This document shows positions 1-5,968 of a DNA stretch of 5,968 bases, piece by piece. Positions within the stretch are counted from its first letter, which is position 1; every line of letters starts with the position of its first letter. The stretch is from the NCBI GenBank assembly GCA_964555675.1, contig CAZKTU010000332.1, positions 1-5,968 on the forward strand, read 5' to 3'. The notes under the pieces are model-generated. The model ran no database searches. It was not told the DNA's origin and worked only from the letters and a program-made list of their open reading frames with translations. The position numbers were made by a program, and so were the translations under genes. The DNA comes from CAIWXH01 sp964555675 (GTDB lineage: Bacteria > Chloroflexota > Chloroflexia > Chloroflexales > Chloroflexaceae).

Positions 1-3
1 GCG

Positions 4-9
4 AAAGGA
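4..9 (+). promoter_or_regulatory. Ribosome binding site of eutB
   Basis: The bases aaagga match the core Shine-Dalgarno sequence and end five bases before the ATG at 15. The reading frame is open back to the window edge, so this site, with the family-like N-terminus that follows, is what fixes the start. No promoter can be seen because only 14 bases precede the gene. eutB may therefore be an internal gene of an operon that begins outside the window. Confidence 0.7.
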
Positions 10-14
10 TCGCA

Positions 15-1370
15 ATGGCGCGCTATTCGCAGACCCTTGGCGGGCGGACCTATGGCTTCGCCGACTTGCGCGACCTGATGGCGAAGGCCACCCCCGAGCG
101 CTCGGGCGACCAACTGGCCGGCGTGGCCGCGGCGAGCGCCGAAGAGCGGGTCGCCGCCCAGATGCTGCTGGCCGAGGTGCCCCTGGCCACCTTCCTCGAG
201 GAGCCGCTCATCCCCTACGAGCAGGACGAGGTGACCCGGCTCATTCTCGACACCCACGACCGGGCGGCCTTCGCGCCGATCAGCAGCCTGACGGTGGGCG
301 AGCTGCGCGAGCACCTGCTGGCCTACGAGACCAGCGGCGCGACCCTGAGTGCCCTGGCCCCCGCCATCACCCCCGAGATGGCCGCCGCCACCTCGAAGAT
401 CATGCGCAACCAGGATTTGATCGCGGTCAGCCGTAAATGCCAGGTGGTGACGCGCTTCCGCACCACGATCGGCCTGCCCGGGCGCTTCTCGTCGCGCATC
501 CAGCCCAATCACCCGACCGACGACCCCAGGGGCATCGCGGCCTCGATCTTCGACGGGCTGCTGCACGGCTGCGGCGACGCGGTGATCGGGATCAACCCGG
601 CCACCGACAGCCCCCAGGCTGTGATCACGCTGATGGAGCTGATCGACGAGCTGCGCCAGCGCTACGCCATCCCGGCCCAGTCCTCGCTGCTGGCCCACGT
701 GACCACCCAGATCAGCGCGATCGAGCGGGGCGCCCCCGTCGACCTGGTCTTTCAGTCTGTGGCCGGCACCGAGGCCGCCAATAAGAGCTTCGGGATCGAC
801 CTGGCCCTGCTGCGCGAAGCCCGGGCGGCCGCCCAGGCCCTCGGTCGCGGCACCGTGGGCGACAATGTGATGTATTTCGAGACGGGGCAGGGCAGCGCCC
901 TCTCGGCCAACGCCCACCACGGGGTCGACCAGCAGACCTGCGAGGCCAGGGCCTACGCCGTGGCCCGCCACCTCGAGCCGCTGCTGGTCAATACCGTGGT
1001 CGGCTTCATCGGCCCCGAGTATCTCTTCGACGGCAAGCAGATCATCAGGGCCGCCCTCGAGGATCTCTTCTGCGGCCGGCTGATGGGCGTGCCGATGGGC
1101 TGCGACGCGTGCTACACCAACCACGCCGAGGCCGACCAGAACGATATGGACACCTTGCTGGTGCTGCTCGGCGCCGCCGGATGCGCCTATATCATGGGCG
1201 TGCCGGGCGCCGACGACGTGATGCTCAACTACCAGAGCAGCTCGTACCACGACGTGCGCTTCGTGCAGACCACCCTGGGCCTGCGCCCGGCCCCCGAGTT
1301 CGAGGCCTGGCTGCTGGCGATGGGCATCAGCGAGCCCGACGGGCGCCTGGCCGCCATCCCCCAGCCGGCC
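15..1370 (+). CDS. eutB: Ethanolamine ammonia-lyase large subunit EutB (3' end in assembly gap)
   Basis: This is the catalytic large subunit of ethanolamine ammonia-lyase (EC 4.3.1.7), a cytoplasmic adenosylcobalamin radical enzyme that converts ethanolamine to acetaldehyde and ammonia. The 452 visible residues align along essentially the whole of E. coli EutB (453 residues, recalled). Shared blocks include RSGDxLAGVAAAS (29-41), TTIGLPGRFSSRIQPN (150-165), GDAVIGINP (187-195), LAHVTTQI (226-233), YFETGQGSALSA (287-298), NTVVGFIGPEYL (326-337), MGCDACYTNHAEADQN (361-376) and MLNYQSS (403-409). From recalled E. coli numbering, the active-site residues R160, Q162, N193, E287 and D362 correspond to R161, Q163, N194, E289 and D364; all are present. 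The ATG is supported by a Shine-Dalgarno and by an N-terminus that lines up with the family. No stop codon is seen: the sequence runs into the gap about where EutB normally ends, after GRL (443-445). The eutC region follows in the same frame, so this may be the first half of a fused EutB-EutC protein ending at 2240. The family call is very secure; the 3' end is unresolved. Confidence 0.96.
1363..1370 (+). repeat. 8-base direct repeat, left gap flank
   Basis: The last eight bases before the gap are agccggcc, and the first eight bases after it (1471-1478) are identical. Such shared ends suggest either two contigs overlapping by eight bases that were not merged, or a repeat unit at which assembly broke, for example a Pro-Ala-Ser-rich linker. 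If the copies are overlaid, the reading frame stays intact. Confidence 0.75.
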
Positions 1371-1470
1371 NNNNNNNNNNNNNNNNNNNNNNNNNNNNNN
1401 NNNNNNNNNNNNNNNNNNNNNNNNNNNNNNNNNNNNNNNNNNNNNNNNNNNNNNNNNNNNNNNNNNNNNN
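1371..1470. other. Assembly gap of 100 N at the eutB-eutC boundary
   Basis: Exactly 100 undetermined bases, the conventional placeholder for a gap of unknown length, so the true distance may be zero, shorter or longer. It falls between the last conserved part of EutB and the first conserved part of EutC. It could hide a eutB stop codon, a ribosome binding site and a eutC start, or it could be an artefact inside a continuous fused gene. Confidence 0.98.
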
Positions 1471-1478
1471 AGCCGGCC
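1471..1478 (+). repeat. 8-base direct repeat, right gap flank
   Basis: Second copy of agccggcc, directly after the gap and matching the eight bases directly before it. Overlaying the copies removes 108 positions (36 codons) and gives the continuous junction peptide IPQPASPWQALRRYT. Confidence 0.75.
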
Positions 1479-2240
1479 AGCCCGTGGCAAGCGCTGCGCC
1501 GCTACACCAACGCCAGGATCGCCCTCGGCCGCACGGGCGACAGCCTGCCGACAGGGCCGCAGCTGGCCTTTCAGCTCGACCACGCCCGGGCCCGCGACGC
1601 CGTGCACTTGCCCTTCGAGGCCGAGGCGGTGGCCGCGGCGGTGGCTGCGGCCGGCCTGCCGGTAGTGCTGGCCCAGAGCGCCGCGCCCGACCGGGCGACC
1701 TACCTGAAGCGCCCCGACCTTGGCCGGCGCCTGAGCGAGGCCTCGCGCGCGACCCTGGCGGCCCATGCGCCCGCCGACGGCGCCGGCTATGACGCGGTCT
1801 TCGTGATCGCCGACGGGCTCTCGGCCCTGGCCGTCCACAGCCACGCCGCCGCCCTGACGACCCGCATGGCCGCGGCCCTCGACGGCCTGGGCTGGCGCCT
1901 CGCCCCGATCGTGGTGGTCAGCCAGGGGCGTGTGGCCGTGGCCGACGAGGTGGGCGCGCTGCTGCGGGCCGAGCAGGCCGCCATCCTGATCGGCGAGCGC
2001 CCCGGCCTGAGCGTTGCCGACAGCCTCGGGGTCTACCTGACCTACGGGCCGCGCCCCGGGCGCAGCGACGCCGAGCGCAACTGCATCTCGAACATCCACG
2101 GCCAGGGCCAGAGCTACGAAGCCGCGATGCAGACCCTGGTCTATTTGATGAGCGAGGCCCGCCGCCTGCGCCTCACCGGCGTGGCACTCAAGGACGACCG
2201 CGCCGAGCGCGATGCGGCCGCCGACCAGCTGACTGGCTGA
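1471..2240 (+). CDS. eutC: Ethanolamine ammonia-lyase small subunit EutC (5' end in assembly gap)
   Basis: This is the small subunit of ethanolamine ammonia-lyase, which packs against EutB and helps hold adenosylcobalamin. About 255 residues are visible. They contain the EutC signature blocks in order: PWQALRRYTNARIALGRTG, DHARARDAVH, YLKRPDLGRRL, VFVIADGLSA, ILIGERPGL, and CISNIHGQG near the C-terminus. The conserved core is complete and stops at TGA 2238-2240. No start codon is visible. Many proteobacterial EutC proteins begin with a short tail directly before the PW motif (recalled), so a start inside the gap is possible. An in-frame fusion to eutB is also possible, because the visible frame continues that of eutB if the eight-base flanks are overlaid. 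E. coli EutC has a longer N-terminal extension that targets it to the Eut microcompartment; none is visible here. The family call is very secure; whether the product is separate or fused is open. Confidence 0.94.
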
Positions 2241-2244
2241 ATCA
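2238..2244. other. Convergent stop-codon junction with one-base spacer
   Basis: The eutC stop TGA (2238-2240) and the stop of the minus-strand gene (TCA on the plus strand, 2242-2244) are separated by the single base 2241. The seven bases TGAATCA form an inverted repeat around that base. I see no hairpin with a T-run on either side, so any transcript terminator must lie inside the opposing gene, or termination is factor-dependent. Confidence 0.9.
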
Positions 2245-5200
2245 GACCTGCAGGGCTTCTTCGGTGGCCTGCTCGGGCGTCATGGCGCGGCCCTGCGAGG
2301 CCGCCGCTGCTTGCTCGGCCTCGCTCAGGGCGGCCCGGGCGGGGGCCAGGGCGGCGTCGAGCTGGGCCTGCTCGGGCGGCGAGAGCGGCGCGCCGATCGC
2401 CTCGCGCAGGGCCGCCGCCGCGCCCGCGAGACGCAGGGCCCGCTCGGGCTGGTCGCTCAGGGCCGCCAGGACCCCGAAGTCCTCGAGCAGATAGTTGAGC
2501 GCCCAGGGCTCGCCGAGGTCGCGGTTGATCAGCAGGGCCTCGCGCAAGGTGGCCCGGGCCTGCCCATACTCGCCCTGGGCGGTGAGGGCTTTGCCCAAAT
2601 TGTTCAGCGAGATGGCGATCGCCGAGCGGTCGCCCGTCGCCCGCTCGAGGCTCAACGACTCTTCGATGAAGTCCCGCGCCTCGCTATACGCGGCGTTGTC
2701 CAGCGCGAACATGCCGAGGTTGCCGAGCGAGTTAGCGATCCAGAGCGGGTTGGCGGCCTGGCGGCGCACGGCCAGGCTCTCCTCGAAGCGCACCCGCGCC
2801 GCGGTCATATCGCCCTGGTGTACAGCGACAATGCCCAGATTACTGAGGAGCCGGCCGGCGAGGATCAGGTCGCCGAGCTCCTGGACAAGGGCCAGGCCCA
2901 GCTCGTACTGGCTCCGGGCGGCTGCATAGTCGCCTTCGTGCAACGCGAGCGTGCCGGCGATGTTGAAGGTCTGGGCGCGCCCCGACTGATCGCCCAGAGC
3001 CTCGAAGCCGGCCAGGGCCCGATCAAGCCACTGGTGGGCCTCGCCGTGGCGTCCCTGCTTGCGCAGCAGCTCGCCAATCAGCATCCGGCAGCGCGCGGCC
3101 GCGCTCGCGTCGCCGCGCCCTTCGAACAGGGCCAGGGCGGCCTCGTAGCGCGCAAAGGCTTCGTCCCACTGGCCGAGCACCACAAGCACATCGGCCAGGC
3201 GCACCAGGGGCTCGCCCTGCTCGTCGGCGGGCAGCAGGGCCAGGAGGCGCGTCAGGTAATCAATCGCCGCGCTGTTGGCATAGATGCCCTGAGCGGCCAC
3301 GCCGGCCCGCAGCAGATACTCGCGGCGCTTGGGCAGGTTCTCGCTGCGGTCGTAGTGGAAGGCCAGCAGGTCGACCAGCTGATCGTGGCCGGCGCTGCTC
3401 TGCTCGAGGTGCTGGGCGATCTGCTCGTGAATCACCGCCCGTGTGGCGAAGGGCAAGCTCTCGTAGGTCACCTCCTGGGTGACAATATGCTTGAAGAGAT
3501 AGGCCAGCTCGGGGTCGGGCGTGTCGAGGGGCGTCAGCTCGAGCGAGCTCAGCTCCTCAAGCTCGCGGCGCACCCGCTCTTGCTGCCCGTAGAACGAGGA
3601 GACGCCCCAGAGCACCGCGGCGCGGAAGAGCCTGCCGATCACGCTGGCCACCTTGATCAGGCTCTTCTGGCTCTCGCTGAGGCGGTCGATGCGGCTGAGG
3701 ATCAGGCTGTGGAGGCTGGCGGGCAGCTCGAGGGCGGCCAGGGCCCCGGGGTCGCGCGGGTCGACCCCCTGGTCGCGCATGTAGTTCAGCAGCTCTTCGA
3801 CATAGAAGGGGTTGCCCTGGGTGCGCAAGTTGACCCGTTCGACCAGCTCGGTCGGCACCGCCTCGACGTCGCCGAAGAACTGGCCGAGCTTCAGGCGCAC
3901 CAGGGTCGCCACCTCGTCGGGCAGCAGACTGTCGAGGGGCAGCTCGCGGAAGTGGGGGAGCCTGGTCACGCGCGGTTGCAGCAGCGGCTGGACCTGAGGC
4001 GGCCTGTAGGCCATGACAATCAGCACGGGCATACTGGCCGAGGCGCGCCCGAGCACTTCGAGCAGATCCTGCGAGAGGGCGTCGATCCAGTGGCAGTCTT
4101 CGAGCACCAGCATGATCGGCAGCTCGGCGGCGCGCGCGCGCAGGCAGCTCACCAGCAGGGCTTCGAGCGACTCTTTGCGCAGGCGGGCGTCGAAGTCGCG
4201 GGTCAGCTCGTTGTCGGGGATGGGCAGGTTGAGGGCCGCCCCAAGTAGGGGCAGGCGCGGCAGCAGTGCGGCATCGATGCGGGCCAGGGCGATGCGCAGG
4301 GCGCCGATCTGCTCGTCGGCACTGGCGGCGCTGTCGAGCGCGAAGAAGGCCCGCCAGATGCTCTGCCAGACCAGGTAGGGTGTATTGACGCCGTAGGACT
4401 GGCACTCGCCGCCGAAGACGCTGACCTTACGCTCCCAGGCCGCCCGCACGACCTCGGCCACCAGGCGCGATTTGCCCATGCCGGCCTCGGCGGTGATCCC
4501 GACGAGCTGGCCATGGCCGACCTCGGCGAGGGCCAGGCGCTCCATCACGAAGGTCAGCTCGGTCTGCCGGCCGACCATGGGCAGGCCGTAGCGCGGCTCG
4601 TGCAGCCTGATGGTGTTGCGGTCGACGTTGATCAGGCGAAACGTCGTCACAGGCTCCGACTTACCCTTCACCATGATCGGGGCCCGCGGCTCCCAGGTGA
4701 AGCGGTCGCCGGTGCTGCGGCGCAGGGTCTGGCTGACGATCACCTGGCCCTCAGGGGCGTTCTGCATCAGGCGAGCGGCCATATTGACCTCGTCGCCGAG
4801 CACGCCGTAGGTGCGCCGGGTGACCCCACCATAGGCCCCGGTGCGGGCGCGGCCCTGGCTGAGGCCGATTCGCACCGGATCGAGGAAGGGCAGGCGCGGA
4901 TCGCGCAGCTCGAGGGCGGCCATCACCGCGCGCACCGGGTCGTCCTCGTGGGCGACCGGCGCGCCGAAGGCCGCGTAGAGGAAGCTGCCTTTGTCGCCGA
5001 TGGTCAGCTGAAGGATGTAGCCCTCGTAGCCGCGCAGGATGCGCTGGACCCAGAGGATGAAGCTGTCGAGCTTTTCCTGGGCCAGGGGGTCGCCGTCGTA
5101 GTCGATGCCGCCGAAGCGCAGGAAGAGGGCCACGATCGGGCGCAACTCGGTGAGGAAGGCGCCCATGCCGGCGCGCAGCCGCTCGAAGACCGGCGGCAGC

Positions 5201-5937
5201 AGCCAGGGCCTGTAGGCCGCCTCGCCGAGCGCGCCATCGGGCAGGGGCGGCCAGGGCGCTACGGGCGCTTCGCCGCGCAGGGCCAGCAGCACGGCGAAGC
5301 GCTGGCCGTCGTCGATGTCGAGGCGCCAATCGCCGAGCTCGGCGCGCCCGCCCAGGGCCTGGGCCGTGGGCTCGTCGATGATCACGTCGCCCTTCTGGGC
5401 CATGTGCTCGGCGCCGGCCATGCGCTGCAGGGTGTCGCCGGCGAGCACATCGATGGTCTGGATGCCCGGGTCGCCGACCAGGAAGCGCCGCACCGGCCCC
5501 GAGGCTACCCCCACCTTGATCGCCAGGCTGACCGTGCCAGCGCCGGGGATCTCGATTGCGGTGAAGGGCTGCATGGCCTGCTGCAGGGCCAGGGCGCAGG
5601 CTGCAGCGCGCAGACTCGCGCCGCCCGGCGTCGCCGTAGTCGCGTCCGGCGCCAGGTCGTCGAACCAGCATGTGATCGCGTCGCCGGCGAAGCCGAGCAC
5701 CGATCCGCCGTAGCGATCAACCTCGGCCACCAGGGCGTCGTAGACCCGGTTGAGCTGCCGGGGCAGCTCCTCGGTGCCGCGTTGCGGGCCGAGCACGCGC
5801 ACGAGGGCCTCGGTCAGCGGCGTGAAGCCCGAGATGTCGGCGAACAGGGCGGCCCCGCTGCTGCGCTCGGGCAGCTGCGCCCCGCGCGCCAGCGCCTGCC
5901 GCCGGTCCATCGGGATGTACGCGAGCGGTGATTCCAT
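2242..5937 (-). CDS. Tandem class III nucleotide cyclase / STAND ATPase / TPR protein (soluble adenylyl cyclase-like)
   Basis: A cytoplasmic signalling protein of 1231 residues with no signal peptide or membrane segment visible. Domains in order: cyclase domain C1 (about 27-195), linker, cyclase domain C2 (about 265-435), an ATPase module (about 452-830), and TPR repeats (about 885-1185) with a conserved C-terminal cap (to 1231). C1 has LFADISGFTPLTEAL with metal Asp D34 and GFAGDAITCWF with D86. C2 has TIGDKGSFLYAAFG and TYGVLGDEVNMAARL with the transition-state residues N385 and R389. The ATPase has a Walker A, AEAGMGKS (483-490, K489), and a Walker B, IMLVLEDCHW (608-617, D614). The order matches ADCY10, whose length I recall as about 1610. 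Purine-selecting positions deviate: Q310 and G378 stand where ADCY10 has Lys and Thr, so cyclase activity or substrate is uncertain. The start at 5937 is favoured because MESPLAYIPMDRRQALARG resembles recalled family N-termini and a TATAAT lies just upstream; M10 is an alternative. The ligand and output are unknown. Confidence 0.93.
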   Translation of the reverse strand: MESPLAYIPMDRRQALARGAQLPERSSGAALFADISGFTPLTEALVRVLGPQRGTEELPRQLNRVYDALVAEVDRYGGSVLGFAGDAITCWFDDLAPDATTATPGGASLRAAACALALQQAMQPFTAIEIPGAGTVSLAIKVGVASGPVRRFLVGDPGIQTIDVLAGDTLQRMAGAEHMAQKGDVIIDEPTAQALGGRAELGDWRLDIDDGQRFAVLLALRGEAPVAPWPPLPDGALGEAAYRPWLLPPVFERLRAGMGAFLTELRPIVALFLRFGGIDYDGDPLAQEKLDSFILWVQRILRGYEGYILQLTIGDKGSFLYAAFGAPVAHEDDPVRAVMAALELRDPRLPFLDPVRIGLSQGRARTGAYGGVTRRTYGVLGDEVNMAARLMQNAPEGQVIVSQTLRRSTGDRFTWEPRAPIMVKGKSEPVTTFRLINVDRNTIRLHEPRYGLPMVGRQTELTFVMERLALAEVGHGQLVGITAEAGMGKSRLVAEVVRAAWERKVSVFGGECQSYGVNTPYLVWQSIWRAFFALDSAASADEQIGALRIALARIDAALLPRLPLLGAALNLPIPDNELTRDFDARLRKESLEALLVSCLRARAAELPIMLVLEDCHWIDALSQDLLEVLGRASASMPVLIVMAYRPPQVQPLLQPRVTRLPHFRELPLDSLLPDEVATLVRLKLGQFFGDVEAVPTELVERVNLRTQGNPFYVEELLNYMRDQGVDPRDPGALAALELPASLHSLILSRIDRLSESQKSLIKVASVIGRLFRAAVLWGVSSFYGQQERVRRELEELSSLELTPLDTPDPELAYLFKHIVTQEVTYESLPFATRAVIHEQIAQHLEQSSAGHDQLVDLLAFHYDRSENLPKRREYLLRAGVAAQGIYANSAAIDYLTRLLALLPADEQGEPLVRLADVLVVLGQWDEAFARYEAALALFEGRGDASAAARCRMLIGELLRKQGRHGEAHQWLDRALAGFEALGDQSGRAQTFNIAGTLALHEGDYAAARSQYELGLALVQELGDLILAGRLLSNLGIVAVHQGDMTAARVRFEESLAVRRQAANPLWIANSLGNLGMFALDNAAYSEARDFIEESLSLERATGDRSAIAISLNNLGKALTAQGEYGQARATLREALLINRDLGEPWALNYLLEDFGVLAALSDQPERALRLAGAAAALREAIGAPLSPPEQAQLDAALAPARAALSEAEQAAAASQGRAMTPEQATEEALQV
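2392..3177 (-). repeat. Seven TPR units with 40-residue spacing
   Basis: Within the cyclase/ATPase protein, the turn motif [LQEN]G-x-[YW]-x-x-A recurs at residues 921 (LGQWDEA), 961 (QGRHGEA), 1001 (EGDYAAA), 1041 (QGDMTAA), 1081 (NAAYSEA), 1121 (QGEYGQA) and 1160 (LSDQPERA, degenerate). The spacing is 40 residues (120 bases), with 39 for the last. Each unit has a second helix ending near GD. TPR arrays bind proteins or peptides, and in STAND ATPases they commonly act as the sensor arm. This is a repeat at the protein level; the DNA copies have diverged. Confidence 0.85.
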
Positions 5938-5945
5938 GGTTGCTC

Positions 5946-5951
5946 ATTATA
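5946..5951 (-). promoter_or_regulatory. Predicted -10 element (TATAAT) of the cyclase gene
   Basis: Read on the minus strand, a perfect TATAAT ends eight bases before the ATG at 5937. A standard 17-base spacer fills 5952-5968 exactly, so any -35 element lies just outside the window and could not be checked. Normal spacing puts the transcription start at about 5937-5939, at or next to the A of the ATG. No Shine-Dalgarno precedes this start. A leaderless mRNA is therefore the simplest reading, which is an inference from sequence alone. Confidence 0.55.
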
Positions 5952-5968
5952 GACCAGGTGGAAGCCTG

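Noticed and set aside
1109..1792. Alternative plus-strand frame running through the gap
   Set aside because: Arg/Gly/Ala-rich translation without motifs, fully overlapped by the conserved EutB and EutC frame. It is open partly because N codons cannot contain stops.
2247..2254. Palindrome cctgcagg just inside the 3' end of the cyclase gene
   Set aside because: It is only eight bases, with no loop and no T-run, so it cannot act as an intrinsic terminator. Such GC-rich palindromes are common at this composition.
2311..4248. Open plus-strand frame of 645 codons antisense to the cyclase gene
   Set aside because: The translation is low-complexity (Gly, Gln, Ala, Leu, Val, Arg) with no recognisable domain. 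High-GC codon choice in the real minus-strand gene removes stops from the opposite frame. The minus-strand frame has clear conserved motifs throughout.
4513..5931. Open plus-strand frame of 472 codons antisense to the cyclase domains
   Set aside because: Same cause: a compositional shadow of the real gene, rich in His, Gly and Ala, with no motif and no supporting start signal.
15..5937. A functional system linking ethanolamine ammonia-lyase with the cyclase protein
   Set aside because: The genes are convergent, not in an operon, and share no regulatory site that I can see. Adjacency alone does not support a joint pathway.
5717..5947. Minus-strand ATG at 5945-5947, overlapping the TATAAT and in another frame
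   Set aside because: Its product is Ala/Arg/Pro-rich and out of frame with the conserved cyclase sequence. It has no Shine-Dalgarno and is a GC shadow.

Overview
The window is GC-rich (roughly two thirds G+C by eye) and almost wholly coding. It holds two convergent transcription units. On the plus strand is adenosylcobalamin-dependent ethanolamine ammonia-lyase: the large subunit EutB, a 100-N assembly gap, then the small subunit EutC in the same frame. On the minus strand is one large multidomain protein of 1231 residues: two class III nucleotide cyclase homology domains, a STAND/AAA-type ATPase module and a C-terminal array of TPR repeats. I favour a Chloroflexota bacterium (Chloroflexales-like), because cyclase-ATPase-TPR proteins with motifs such as YIPMDRRQALARG and YGVLGDEVN are familiar to me from that group and the GC content fits. 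This is recall, not a search, and other high-GC phyla are possible.

Layout: 4-9 Shine-Dalgarno; 15-1370 eutB; 1371-1470 gap of exactly 100 N, flanked on both sides by the same 8 bases (agccggcc); 1471-2240 eutC; one spacer base at 2241; 2242-5937 the cyclase/ATPase/TPR gene on the minus strand; 5938-5968 its upstream region with a perfect TATAAT. There is no intergenic stretch longer than about 30 bases and I see no RNA gene, mobile element or CRISPR array.

How the parts work: EutBC would deaminate ethanolamine to acetaldehyde and ammonia in the cytoplasm. No microcompartment gene or microcompartment-targeting extension is visible, although the gap could hide the latter. The minus-strand protein has the same domain order as mammalian soluble adenylyl cyclase (ADCY10): C1, C2, NTPase, TPR. 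Its C1 keeps both metal-binding aspartates and C2 keeps the transition-state Asn and Arg, but the two purine-selecting positions in C2 are Gln and Gly instead of Lys and Thr/Asp. The lysine and arginine of the ADCY10 bicarbonate pocket also appear to be missing. Nothing in the sequence links its function to ethanolamine metabolism. The points most worth checking are these active-site changes, a possible leaderless transcript for that gene, the possible EutB-EutC fusion hidden by the gap, and the one-base convergent junction.
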